In this document: piece by piece, positions 22,619 through 30,546 of the stretch | Numbering within the stretch: position 1 is the stretch's first letter | Layout: each line of letters opens with the position of its first letter | NCBI GenBank assembly: GCA_021371965.1 | Contig: JAJFVE010000004.1 | Span: 1 to 64,000, forward strand | DNA from: Planctomycetaceae bacterium | GTDB taxonomy: Bacteria; Planctomycetota; Phycisphaerae; SM23-33 | Length of the DNA: 64,000 nt | Direction: 5' to 3' | Program-made: the position numbers and the translations under genes | Notes under the pieces: model-generated | Told to the model about the DNA's origin: nothing | The model's database searches: none | Seen by the model: the letters and a program-made list of their open reading frames with translations, nothing else

Positions 22619-23834
22619 AGATATCCTCGACGAACTGCGGGCCGGACGGATGATCGTCCTGGTCGACGACGAATCTCGCGAAAACGAAGGCGACCTGGTC
22701 TGCGCGGCAGAGAAGGTCACGCCCGAGATCATCAATTTCATGGTGCGCGAAGGCTGCGGCGTCGTCTGCATGCCCGTCAACTCCGCGCATGCCGACCGCC
22801 TTGGCCTGCACCCGCAGACGGCTGTCAACACCTCGGCGCATGGGACGGCGTTCACCGTCACCATCGACGCGGCCACGGGCATCACCACCGGCGTTTCCGC
22901 GGCCGACCGCGCGCGGACCATCCAGATCGCCGCTGCCGACACCAGCACCGCGGCCGACCTGGTGCGCCCGGGCCACATTAACCCGCTGCGGGCGCAGGAC
23001 GGCGGCGTGCTGGTGCGCGCGGGGCAGACCGAAGGCTCCGTAGACCTGGCGCGCCTGGCCGGGCTCAAGCCCGCCGGCGTCATCTGCGAGATCATGAACC
23101 CCGACGGGACGATGGCCCGCCGCGACGACCTGGAGAAATTCTGCGAGCGTCACAGCCTCAAGATGTGCAGCGTGGCCGACATCATCCGCTACCGCCTGCG
23201 CCAGGAAAAACTCATCAGCCGCGCCGTCGAGGTCGACATCGAGCTCGAGGCCGGCAAGTTCCACTTGATCGCCTACACCTCGGTGGTGGACATCGAGCCG
23301 CACGTGGCGATCTGCATGGGGGGCGTAGGCAGCCTCGACGCCGAGGGCCTGCCCGTCATACACAAGGACCCGGTGCTCGTGCGCGTCCACAGCGAGTGCC
23401 TCACCGGCGACGTCCTGGGCAGCCTGCGATGCGACTGCGGCGGGCAGCTCCAGATGGCGCTCAAGGCCGTGGCCGACGCCGGCAAGGGCGCGGTGGTGTA
23501 CGTGCGCCAGGAAGGGCGCGGCATCGGCCTGGTCAACAAGCTGCGGGCGTACAAGCTGCAGGTCGAGCAGGGCATGGATACCGTCGAGGCCAACCTGCAC
23601 CTGGGTTTCGAGGCCGACCGGCGCGACTACGGCATCGGCAATCAGATCCTCCGCGACCTGGGCCTGACGCGCCTGCGCGTGATGACGAACAATCCACGCA
23701 AGATTTACGGTCTGGAAGGCTTCGGCCTCAAGATCGTCGAGCGGGTGGCGATCGAACTGCCCCCGCAAGCGCACAACCGCGACTATCTGCAAACCAAAAA
23801 AGACAAGATGGGTCACATCCTCGAAAACCTTTGA
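22593..23834 (+). CDS. ribBA: Bifunctional 3,4-dihydroxy-2-butanone 4-phosphate synthase / GTP cyclohydrolase II
   Basis: 413 residues. Supplies both entry substrates of riboflavin synthesis. Residues 1-205 are RibB (DDESRENEGDL metal-binding acidic cluster, HTINPL-type GHINPL, GQTEGSVDL). Residues 206-413 are RibA with zinc Cys residues in SECLTGDVLGSLRCDCG, the RQEGRGIGL loop and the DYGIGNQIL segment. It overlaps pgsA by 26 nt. No FMN riboswitch is seen upstream. The TGA stop (23832-23834) overlaps the first unit of a heptamer array. Confidence 0.96.
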   Translation: MTTPMHPIEDILDELRAGRMIVLVDDESRENEGDLVCAAEKVTPEIINFMVREGCGVVCMPVNSAHADRLGLHPQTAVNTSAHGTAFTVTIDAATGITTGVSAADRARTIQIAAADTSTAADLVRPGHINPLRAQDGGVLVRAGQTEGSVDLARLAGLKPAGVICEIMNPDGTMARRDDLEKFCERHSLKMCSVADIIRYRLRQEKLISRAVEVDIELEAGKFHLIAYTSVVDIEPHVAICMGGVGSLDAEGLPVIHKDPVLVRVHSECLTGDVLGSLRCDCGGQLQMALKAVADAGKGAVVYVRQEGRGIGLVNKLRAYKLQVEQGMDTVEANLHLGFEADRRDYGIGNQILRDLGLTRLRVMTNNPRKIYGLEGFGLKIVERVAIELPPQAHNRDYLQTKKDKMGHILENL

Positions 23835-23900
23835 GTTGTGAGTTGTGAGTTTTTAGCCTCTCACTCACCACTCACCACTCACAACTCACAACTCACAACT
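23832..23900. repeat. Heptamer inverted array (GAGTTGT / CAACTCA)
   Basis: Left arm of three GAGTTGT-type units (23833-23853). Right arm of CCACTCA (two) and CAACTCA (two or more) units from 23868 to 23900. It overlaps the ribBA stop and ends next to the stop of the convergent pseudopilin gene, so it may act as a bidirectional terminator. Confidence 0.88.
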
Positions 23901-23904
23901 GCCC

Positions 23905-24732
23905 CTAAGGCACACTATCCAGCGCCCAGAACCAGGTGCGGGACTGGCCGTCGTAGTAGCGTCCGGTTCCGCTGGCGCCGCCGACGAAGTTGGTCTTGGT
24001 CGCCGGCAGGATATCCGCCGCCGTGGCGGCAACGCCGGCGGCAGAGGGAATCCACTTCACGTTGCCGCCGACATAGAGGGTGTTGCTCCCGGCAAAGACG
24101 CCGCCATCGCTATGATTGTAGCGAGCCGGGCTGGTGCCGGTGTCGGCCGTGCCGGTGTTCTCGGCCAGGTCGGCCGCCAGGACGTAGTTCGTGTTGTTCC
24201 GCATGGGGCTGCGAGTCAGCGTCGTGGGCGTTCCGACGGACGAGGGAACGGGATTCAGACCGTACGTCCAGATGTACGACGTCAGGACCATGTTGCCCCA
24301 GTTGGCCGGCACGGCTTCACCGCGGGAGGGGTCGGTCGTCGGGTTGATGTAGCACACCGGGCGGCTGGGGCATTGGACGATCCTGCTCAGCTCGCCCATG
24401 CCCGTGCCCATCAGGGCCTTGTAGACGGCCGGCGATGTCGCTCCCGCGGACATTCCATGCTGGCCGGCGGCGCCGACGTCATACTGCATCGCGTAAAGAA
24501 TCGCCCCGAAGGGGGTGGTCCTGGGGATGTAAGGCCGCGGATAGACGCCGCCGGTGCTGATGGTGTAGGCGTTGAGGCGCATACCGATTTCGTTGAGGTT
24601 GGACGAGCATTCGGTTCGCTGCGATTTGCTGAGGATGCTCTTGATCACCGGCACCAACAGCGTGACCAGCAGCATGATGATCCCGATCACGATCATCAAC
24701 TCGACCATGGTGAAGGCTCTGCGCCGGGCCAT
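23905..24732 (-). CDS. Prepilin-like (type II secretion pseudopilin) protein
   Basis: 275 residues. The N-terminus ARRRAFTMVELMIVIGII is a class III prepilin signal: a basic leader, cleavage before Phe, Glu at +5 and a hydrophobic helix. The -1 residue is Ala rather than the usual Gly. The C-terminal part (NHSDGGVFAGSNTLYVGGNV) recalls the H-x9-DG motif of the planctomycete DUF1559 family. It is presumably processed by prepilin peptidase and assembled or surface-exposed. GGGAG precedes the ATG, and a strong promoter lies at 24795-24823. Confidence 0.88.
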   Translation of the reverse strand: MARRRAFTMVELMIVIGIIMLLVTLLVPVIKSILSKSQRTECSSNLNEIGMRLNAYTISTGGVYPRPYIPRTTPFGAILYAMQYDVGAAGQHGMSAGATSPAVYKALMGTGMGELSRIVQCPSRPVCYINPTTDPSRGEAVPANWGNMVLTSYIWTYGLNPVPSSVGTPTTLTRSPMRNNTNYVLAADLAENTGTADTGTSPARYNHSDGGVFAGSNTLYVGGNVKWIPSAAGVAATAADILPATKTNFVGGASGTGRYYDGQSRTWFWALDSVP

Positions 24733-24794
24733 CTGGCAGCTCCCTTTCTTCTGCCGCAGGGGCAGATCAGGCGGGTCCTAGCCTCCCAAAATTA

Positions 24795-24823
24795 AGTATA
24801 ACGCGTGGGATAGAGCAGGTCAA
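24795..24823 (-). promoter_or_regulatory. Promoter of the pseudopilin gene
   Basis: Minus strand: TTGACC (24818-24823), 17-nt spacer, TATACT (24795-24800). It gives a 5' leader of about 55 nt that contains a normal Shine-Dalgarno. Confidence 0.7.
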
Positions 24824-24880
24824 TAAAGGCATCGCGCCATCCGTATCCCCCCCCGATTGAGGCATTACCGCCACTGTCCT

Positions 24881-25879
24881 CTATCCCGCCTGCAACGCCG
24901 TGATTGCCGTGATCAGGACGATGTCTTCCACGCTGCAGCCGCGCGAGAGGTCGTTGATCGGCTTGGCCAGGCCCAGCAGCAACGGGCCCAAGGCCTCGGC
25001 CTTGCCGAAACGCTCGACGAGCTTGTAGGCGATGTTGCCGCAGGACAGGTCGGGGAAGACCAGCGTGTTGGCGCGCCCGGCGACGGACGAGCCTTTGGCC
25101 TTGCGGGCGGCGATATCCGGGATCATGGCCGCATCGACCTGCAACTCGCCGTCGATGTTCAACTCCGGGCGGCGCTTCTTGGCGATGGCGGTGGCGTCGA
25201 TGACTTTCTGCACGGCCGGGCTGTACGCCGAGCCCTTGGTCGAGAAGCTCATCATGGCGACGAAGGGTTCGGCGTCGAGAAGTTGCTGGCAGGCCTCGGC
25301 CGCGGCGATGGCGATGTCGGCAAGCTGCTCGGTGGTGGGCTCGGGCACGACGCCGGTGTCGGCGAAGATCACCGAACCGTCCACGCCGAACTCCGGGACG
25401 ATCGAGTTCATCACGCTGCACGAGGAGACGGTCTTGTTGCCTGGCTTGCATCCGACGCTGTAGAGAGCGCTGCGGACGGTGTCGGCAGTGGGGGAGACGC
25501 TGCCGGCAACCATGCCGTCAGCCAGGCCGACGCCGACCATTGCTCCGCCGAAGTAGATGGGGCTCTTGAGCAGGTCGGCCGCCTGGTCGGGCGTCATTCC
25601 CTTGGACTTGCGGCGCTGGTAGACGTGCTGGACGCACTGGTCGCGCAGCGGGTCTTTGAAGGGGTCGATCACTTCGACGAGCGAGAGGTCCAGGCCGAGG
25701 GTCTTGGCGCGGGCGGCGATTTCGGCCGGCGAGCCTACGACCTGCACTTTGGCGTATTTCAGGCGGGCGGCATCCTGGGCGGCCCGGAGGACGCGGTCGT
25801 CCTGGGCCTCGGGAATTACGATGGTTTTCTGGGCGGCGATGGCGCGCTGTTTAATCTGCTCGACGACGACGTTACTCAT
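24881..25879 (-). CDS. pta: Phosphate acetyltransferase
   Basis: 332 residues. Interconverts acetyl-CoA and acetyl phosphate. This is the short Pta form lacking the N-terminal regulatory domains. Motifs: VIPEAQDDRVLRAA, the GLADGMVAGSVSPTADTVR loop, MMSFSTKGSA, LQVDAAMIP, ANTLVFPDLSCGNIAYKL and the end GLAKPINDLSRGCSVEDI. Start at 25879 has AAGGA. No acetate kinase gene is adjacent. The gene is divergent from a membrane protein across 94 nt. Confidence 0.95.
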   Translation of the reverse strand: MSNVVVEQIKQRAIAAQKTIVIPEAQDDRVLRAAQDAARLKYAKVQVVGSPAEIAARAKTLGLDLSLVEVIDPFKDPLRDQCVQHVYQRRKSKGMTPDQAADLLKSPIYFGGAMVGVGLADGMVAGSVSPTADTVRSALYSVGCKPGNKTVSSCSVMNSIVPEFGVDGSVIFADTGVVPEPTTEQLADIAIAAAEACQQLLDAEPFVAMMSFSTKGSAYSPAVQKVIDATAIAKKRRPELNIDGELQVDAAMIPDIAARKAKGSSVAGRANTLVFPDLSCGNIAYKLVERFGKAEALGPLLLGLAKPINDLSRGCSVEDIVLITAITALQAG

Positions 25880-25973
25880 AGGATTCCTTTGCATGACAGC
25901 CGGGGGCGGGCTATTATCCGGAGCCCACTGACGCAGAATACTACACTGTGCCTTGGGCCTTGTCGAGGCAGCG

Positions 25974-26990
25974 ATGAAATACAAGCGCCTGCATTTGATC
26001 GAGAAGCTCCGCGTGCAAGTGGCCGCCGCCGCGGCGCTGCTGGCGGTGTACTTCTGGGCATACCATCTGGTCGCCGGCGCCGACCCCAAGGCCCCGACCG
26101 TCTTTTTCGGCGCCGGCGCGGGGCATCTGCTGCAGTTCATCGCCGTCATCATGACTACTGCAGTTCTGGCCGGGGCGGCGAGCGTCGGGATGAGGCCTTC
26201 GGCAGGCCTGCTGGTCACGCTGGTGGGGGCGGCGGGGCTGAGCCTTCACATGCCCTCGGTGCTGCCGTTGTTGTGGAACAACGAAAGCGCCCTGGGCTTC
26301 TTGCTGGTTCAAATGATCCTCGACACGCTGCTGCTGGCGGTGGTGGTGTTCGGCGCGGCGCTGCTGACCGGATGGGTGCGCAACAAGATCACGGCCTTGA
26401 GCCCATCATGGGCTTGGCAGGATCCGCTGGCAAGCCTCACGGAAGAACAGCGACGAAAAGTCAAAGCCAGAAAAGTTTATTATATGGGAGATCCGATATC
26501 GGCCCTGGTGGCCACCGCCGCACATGGGGTATTCAGCAAGTATGCCGAGCAGGGTAGCCGCGAGATCGGCACAAGCAAGGACCTGCGCAAGCAGCTTGTG
26601 CTGGGTGGATACTGCCTGGCGCTGGCGATATTGACGGGGTTTGTCCTGCTGCTGCTTCTGATGCGGTCGTACGATCGCTCGCAGACGATGTTCGCCGTCG
26701 CCGGGAGCCTGTTCGCGGCGACCCTGCTGGCGTACCAGGTGTTTCCTTTTCGGTCGGCCGCCGTCGCCATGGTGACCCCGGTCGTGCTGGCGGTGGTGAT
26801 GTATGCGCTGGGGGCGATGAAGACCGTCAGCGGGATGCACCTGTCGTGGGAGACGGTGGCGCCCTATGCCTGCGCCGTGCCGCTGGACTGGGTCACCGCC
26901 GGCGCCGCCGGGGCCGTGGCAGGCTACTGGGTCAGCAGCCGCATCCATGAAGCGCGATACGGCGAGCTTGACGAAAGCGACGAAGAATAA
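25974..26990 (+). CDS. Polytopic membrane protein of unknown function
   Basis: 338 residues with about eight to nine predicted transmembrane helices, in two blocks (residues 15-140 and 205-310) separated by a hydrophilic, Lys/Arg-rich segment (LTEEQRRKVKARKVYY, then KDLRKQ). The C-terminal tail is acidic (DESDEE). Start at 25974 follows GAGG; a TTG at 25953 would add seven residues. Family not recognised; no transporter signature is evident. Confidence 0.75.
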   Translation: MKYKRLHLIEKLRVQVAAAAALLAVYFWAYHLVAGADPKAPTVFFGAGAGHLLQFIAVIMTTAVLAGAASVGMRPSAGLLVTLVGAAGLSLHMPSVLPLLWNNESALGFLLVQMILDTLLLAVVVFGAALLTGWVRNKITALSPSWAWQDPLASLTEEQRRKVKARKVYYMGDPISALVATAAHGVFSKYAEQGSREIGTSKDLRKQLVLGGYCLALAILTGFVLLLLLMRSYDRSQTMFAVAGSLFAATLLAYQVFPFRSAAVAMVTPVVLAVVMYALGAMKTVSGMHLSWETVAPYACAVPLDWVTAGAAGAVAGYWVSSRIHEARYGELDESDEE

Positions 26991-26997
26991 GACCATG

Positions 26998-27074
26998 CCA
27001 CAGAGATCCAATGAACACAAAGAGAGTCTTCTTGTCTCTTTCTCCGTGTTCTCTGTGATCTCTGTGGCAAAGTT
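26998..27074. repeat. Nonamer inverted array (CACAGAGAT / ATCTCTGTG)
   Basis: Right arm of three 9-nt units, TTCTCCGTG, TTCTCTGTG and ATCTCTGTG (27040-27066), followed by GCAAAGTT. The left arm (from 26998) has CACAGAGAT and CACAAAGAG. It occupies the gap before the isomerase-like gene. Confidence 0.75.
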
Positions 27075-27086
27075 CAGGAGAGCAAG

Positions 27087-27854
27087 ATGATCACTGGCAA
27101 GGCAGGCGTTCAGTTGTTCACCCTTCGGGAGTTCACGCAGAACATCAAGGACTTCACCGCCACGATGGAGAAGGTCCGCAAGATCGGATATACCGCGGTG
27201 CAGATTTCCGCCATCGGGCCTATCGATCCCAAAGAGGTCGCCAAGGCCGTCGAAGGCTCGGGGCTCAAGGTGGCCGCCACGCACATGGGCTGGGGGCAGT
27301 TCCAGACGGATCTGCCGCACGTGATCGAGATTCACAAGATGTGGAAGTGCCCGCACCCGGCCATCGGCTCGCTACCGCATGAGTACGTCACGGCCGAGGG
27401 CGTCAAGAAGTTCATCGCCGAGCTCCGGCCCATCGCGGCCGAACTGGCGAAGAACGGCATGGACTTTTCGTATCACAACCACAGCCACGAACTGGTCCGC
27501 TGCGGCAAGAGCACCTGGCTGCAAGAACTGTACGACCAGGCCCCCGGCGATATCCTCAAGGCCGAGATCGACACGTACTGGATCCAGCACGGCGGCGGCG
27601 ACCCGACATGGTGGATCAACCACTGCGCCGGCCGTGAGCCCGTCATCCATCTCAAAGACATGGCCCGCGGACCGGAAGGCCAGCTCATGGCGGCAGTGGG
27701 CGAGGGCAACCTGAACTGGCCTGCGATCCTGGCCGCAGGCGAGGCCGGCGGCGTGGAGTACTACCTCGTCGAACAAGACAACTGCAACGGCCTGAACCCC
27801 TTCGACTGCGTCGCCACCAGCTACCGCAACCTGCAGAAGCTCGGCGTGAGTTGA
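27087..27854 (+). CDS. Sugar phosphate isomerase/epimerase (xylose isomerase-like TIM barrel)
   Basis: 255 residues, cytoplasmic. The AP endonuclease 2/xylose isomerase-like barrel shows GVQLFTLRE at strand 1, FSYHNHSHEL with metal-binding His, LKAEIDTYWI with Glu/Asp, VIHLKDMA and the late GEGNLNW...YYLVEQDN pattern. Such enzymes act on sugars, inositols or keto-sugars in catabolism; the substrate is not evident. A GGAG precedes the ATG. A perfect hairpin (27865-27900) terminates the gene. Confidence 0.87.
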   Translation: MITGKAGVQLFTLREFTQNIKDFTATMEKVRKIGYTAVQISAIGPIDPKEVAKAVEGSGLKVAATHMGWGQFQTDLPHVIEIHKMWKCPHPAIGSLPHEYVTAEGVKKFIAELRPIAAELAKNGMDFSYHNHSHELVRCGKSTWLQELYDQAPGDILKAEIDTYWIQHGGGDPTWWINHCAGREPVIHLKDMARGPEGQLMAAVGEGNLNWPAILAAGEAGGVEYYLVEQDNCNGLNPFDCVATSYRNLQKLGVS

Positions 27855-27864
27855 CGTGGGGCAA

Positions 27865-27900
27865 TATGGAGTGCGGTAGCTAAGGCTGCCGCACTCCATA
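27865..27900. terminator. Bidirectional hairpin between convergent genes
   Basis: TATGGAGTGCGG pairs with CCGCACTCCATA, and inside it TAGC with GCTG (one mismatch), around TAAG. The stem exceeds 14 bp. There is no T run, so it may work with Rho or as an mRNA 3' end. Confidence 0.6.
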
Positions 27901-27905
27901 GTCTG

Positions 27906-28619
27906 CTAGTTCCGGTCGTACTTCAGTTCCGGCCGGCCCGCTCTCTTGCGCAGGTCCGTTTGCATCGCGATCATCTGCTGTCGCATGGTGGCGATGAGTT
28001 CGTCGGATGAGAGCTTCTTGGCCTGCTCCTGGGGCATCGGCGTGCCGTACTGCACCATCATGCTGCCGGCGCCGGGGAACTTTCGCGTCCGCGGCCAGGC
28101 TTCGTAGGCGCCGTCGATCACCACCGGCACGACCCACTTGGCCGCTCGCTGGGCCAGCAGCGCCACGCCGGGCAGCATCGGCCCGATGCGCCCGTCTTCG
28201 GTGCGCGTGCCCTCGGCGAAAATCACCAGGCACCCGCCGGCCTTGAGGCGGCGCATCGCCTCCTTGATCGCCCCGGTGTCGGCCGTGCCGCGCTTGACCG
28301 GGAAGGCGTTGAACGTGCTGATGACCTTGGCGAAGAACGCGTTGCGGAAGAGGCTGTCGCGGGCCATGTAATTGCAGGGCCGCTGGAGCATGCAACTGGC
28401 GATGATCGGGTCGAGGAAGCTCTGGTGATTGCAGATGTAAAGCACGCCGCCGCTAGCTGGTTCGAGATGGCGATTGAATGTCCGCAGCTTGTAGATGACG
28501 GAGAACAGCGCCTGCAGGATCGCCCGCATGATGAGGTACGCCGTGCTGGCGTGCGGGATGTCGGCCGGCAGGTTGAGCTTGGGCAGGGCGGGGTTGGTGT
28601 GGCTGCGAATGGCGCTCAT
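27906..28619 (-). CDS. plsC: 1-acyl-sn-glycerol-3-phosphate acyltransferase family protein
   Basis: 237 residues. Acylates lysophosphatidic acid in phospholipid synthesis. The HX4D catalytic motif is NHQSFLD (about 62-68), followed by FPVKRG and the acceptor-binding EGTR (FAEGTRTEDG). One hydrophobic segment near residue 30-45 anchors it to the membrane. The ATG overlaps the cmk stop by 4 nt. The cmk-plsC pairing is common in bacteria. Confidence 0.92.
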   Translation of the reverse strand: MSAIRSHTNPALPKLNLPADIPHASTAYLIMRAILQALFSVIYKLRTFNRHLEPASGGVLYICNHQSFLDPIIASCMLQRPCNYMARDSLFRNAFFAKVISTFNAFPVKRGTADTGAIKEAMRRLKAGGCLVIFAEGTRTEDGRIGPMLPGVALLAQRAAKWVVPVVIDGAYEAWPRTRKFPGAGSMMVQYGTPMPQEQAKKLSSDELIATMRQQMIAMQTDLRKRAGRPELKYDRN

Positions 28620-29278
28620 CGGGACTGCTCCACGCGAGCCTTCATCGCCTCCACCACCTCGTCGATGGTCATGCCGGAGGTGTCAATCTCGACGGCCGCG
28701 GCGGGCTTGACAAGCGGCCCGACCGCGCGCGTCATGTCGCGATGGTCGCGTGCGACGACGCTGTCGAGCACCTGCTGATAGTCAGCCGCTTCGCCGGCGG
28801 CCACCAGTTCCGACCAGCGTCGTCGGGCCCGCACCTCGGCTGAGGCGTTGAGGAAGAACTTCACGTCGGCGTGCGGGAAGACGACCGAGCCCTGGTCGCG
28901 CCCCTCGGTGACGAAGCTGCCCAGTCCGCCGCCGATGCGGCGCTGCAACTCGACCAGCACGTGGCGCACCCGCGGTTCATCGGCCAGAAAGTGAATGTTG
29001 TCCGTCACGTCGCTGGTGCGGATGGCGGCGCTGACGTCTCGGCCGTCGAGCAGCACGCGCAGCTTGCCGTTGTCGTCAGCGAGCTGAATATCGGCCTCGC
29101 GGGCGATGGCCGCCAGGGCGAGGGGGTCTTTGAGGTCGGCCTGCGACTGCATTGCCTTAAGCGTGGCCGCGCGATACGTCGCGCCGGTGTCGAAATGGGC
29201 CACGCCGATCGCCGCGGCCAACCGCCGCGCGACGGTGCTCTTGCCCGACCCCGCCGGTCCGTCAATGGTGATGATCAT
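28616..29278 (-). CDS. cmk: Cytidylate kinase
   Basis: 220 residues. Phosphorylates CMP/dCMP. P-loop GPAGSGKST (7-15), DTGATYRAAT (normally DTGAMYR, so Met is replaced by Thr), LLDGRDV, VTEGRDQGSVVFP and the lid RARRRW. It is the first gene of a pair with plsC, overlapping by ATGA. Confidence 0.95.
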   Translation of the reverse strand: MIITIDGPAGSGKSTVARRLAAAIGVAHFDTGATYRAATLKAMQSQADLKDPLALAAIAREADIQLADDNGKLRVLLDGRDVSAAIRTSDVTDNIHFLADEPRVRHVLVELQRRIGGGLGSFVTEGRDQGSVVFPHADVKFFLNASAEVRARRRWSELVAAGEAADYQQVLDSVVARDHRDMTRAVGPLVKPAAAVEIDTSGMTIDEVVEAMKARVEQSR

Positions 29279-29304
29279 AGAAGGGGCATAATACCACGAA
29301 GCAG

Positions 29305-29430
29305 TTCGAAGATCGAAGTGCGAAGTTCGAAGTTCGGGAGACCTCAGTGCAAGCCGTTTCCCTCGGTCAAAAAAACAACCGCGTGGCTTTTGAAGGCCAC
29401 GCGGTTGAATGCTTCTACTTCGAACTTCGA
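29305..29430. repeat. Heptamer inverted array (GTTCGAA / ACTTCGA)
   Basis: Left arm: five perfect-register units of GTTCGAA type at 29305-29339. Right arm: two ACTTCGA units at 29417-29430. An intrinsic terminator (29369-29407) sits in the loop between the arms. Confidence 0.88.
29369..29407 (-). terminator. Intrinsic terminator of the secreted repeat-protein gene
   Basis: Minus strand: CAACCGCGTGGC pairs perfectly with GCCACGCGGTTG (12 bp, 8-nt loop), followed by seven T. It lies 30 nt after the stop at 29438. Confidence 0.9.
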
Positions 29431-29437
29431 ACAGTTC

Positions 29438-30220
29438 TTACTCATTGGGCGCCGGCGCCGGGGCGGGCTGGTCGGTCTTGGGCTGGGCGCCTCTGCGGCC
29501 TGGGCCGTGGCGGGCGGGACGGAGCTTCTCCATCTGGGCCTTCTGGTCTTCGGTCATCGTTGAGCGGACCTTTTCCATGGCCGCGCGCATGATGTCGCGC
29601 TTCTTCTGAGCGTCTTCGGTCTTGGCGGCTTCATCGCGGGCGGTCTTCATGACGGCCTTCTGGTCGTCATTGAGGATATTGTCCATCGCCTCGCGGCTCT
29701 TGGCCTCGCGCTCGCTGCGCGCCTTGGCGATCTGGTCTTTCTGCTCCTGGGTCAGGGAGGCCTGGACCTTGTCCATGGCGGCCTTCATGATCTCGCGTTT
29801 CTTCTGGGGGGTGTCGGCCTTGGCGGCTTCATCGCCGGCGGTCTTGAGGGTGGCCTTCTGGTCGTCGGTGAGGACCTTTTCCATGTCGCCCATGCCGCGC
29901 ATTCCGGGGCCTCGCTGGCCGCGCTGGGCCTCGGCGGCCTTGATCTTGGCCTTCTGGTCGTCGGTGAGGGAGGCTTTGACCTTTTCCATGGCGGCCTTGT
30001 TGATCTCGGCCTTCTTTTCGGGGGTGTCGGCCTTGGCGGCCTCTTCGCGAGCGGCCTTGAGGATGGCTTTCTGCTCGTCATTGAGGACGCGCATCATGGG
30101 CATGCGCTCGCCGCGCTGGCGGACGGCGGGCTTGTTGTCGCCTTGGTCCTGAGCGAGGGCGGGCATGGAGACGGCCACAACGGCCAGCAGCACCAACACC
30201 GCAGTCAACGTACGATTCAT
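29438..30220 (-). CDS. Secreted protein with three LTxxQ-like helical repeats
   Basis: 260 residues. Signal peptide with cleavage after PALAQ (about 24). The mature protein has three copies of a roughly 55-residue helical unit built as [VI]L[NT]D[ED]QKA, then EEAAKADTPxKK, then AAMxKV, then the LTxxQK segment (LTDDQKAKI and LTQEQKDQI in repeats 1 and 2, TMTEDQKAQM in repeat 3). The D-Q-K pattern recalls the LTxxQ motif of Spy/CpxP-type periplasmic chaperones, so a chaperone or metal-sensing role is possible but unproven. The C-terminus is Pro/Ala-rich. Start at 30220 follows AGGAG; the longer frame is rejected. A strong terminator follows. Confidence 0.85.
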   Translation of the reverse strand: MNRTLTAVLVLLAVVAVSMPALAQDQGDNKPAVRQRGERMPMMRVLNDEQKAILKAAREEAAKADTPEKKAEINKAAMEKVKASLTDDQKAKIKAAEAQRGQRGPGMRGMGDMEKVLTDDQKATLKTAGDEAAKADTPQKKREIMKAAMDKVQASLTQEQKDQIAKARSEREAKSREAMDNILNDDQKAVMKTARDEAAKTEDAQKKRDIMRAAMEKVRSTMTEDQKAQMEKLRPARHGPGRRGAQPKTDQPAPAPAPNE

Positions 30221-30546
30221 GGTCAGGCTCCTGATAATTGGCGCTTCAGCGCCGTGTCGTGTTCCCTCAGCCCAACGCCTGGGCCGACGGGCATATTGTA
30301 TTTCTACGAGGATAGTGAGCGGCCGCGCGGCGCCGTTACATGCCTCGCGACGCGTCACAAAAAGCACGAAGGGCACAAAGGGAAATCATATCTGCCGGCT
30401 CCGTTGTGGTCTTCGTGGTCTTTGTGCGGACGCTGCCGCTGGGGGAAAAATAACACCGGCCGGGGCCGAAGCTGAATCGCACAGGCGTGTCAATCTGGTG
30501 CATGTGCGTCAGCCTCGGTCCGGCCGGAGTAACTACCATGGCGTCT
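30221..30546. other. Intergenic region with a nonamer inverted array
   Basis: No gene is visible. Bases 30356-30382 hold three 9-nt units (CACAAAAAG, CACGAAGGG, CACAAAGGG) and 30406-30426 the complementary GTGGTCTTC/GTGGTCTTT units. The rest should carry the promoter of the 30220 gene and the 3' end of the 31206 gene; I see no clear hexamers. Confidence 0.6.

Noticed and set aside
23832..23900. CRISPR array
   Set aside because: The repeated words are 7 nt with no unique spacers; they form complementary arms rather than direct repeats with spacers.
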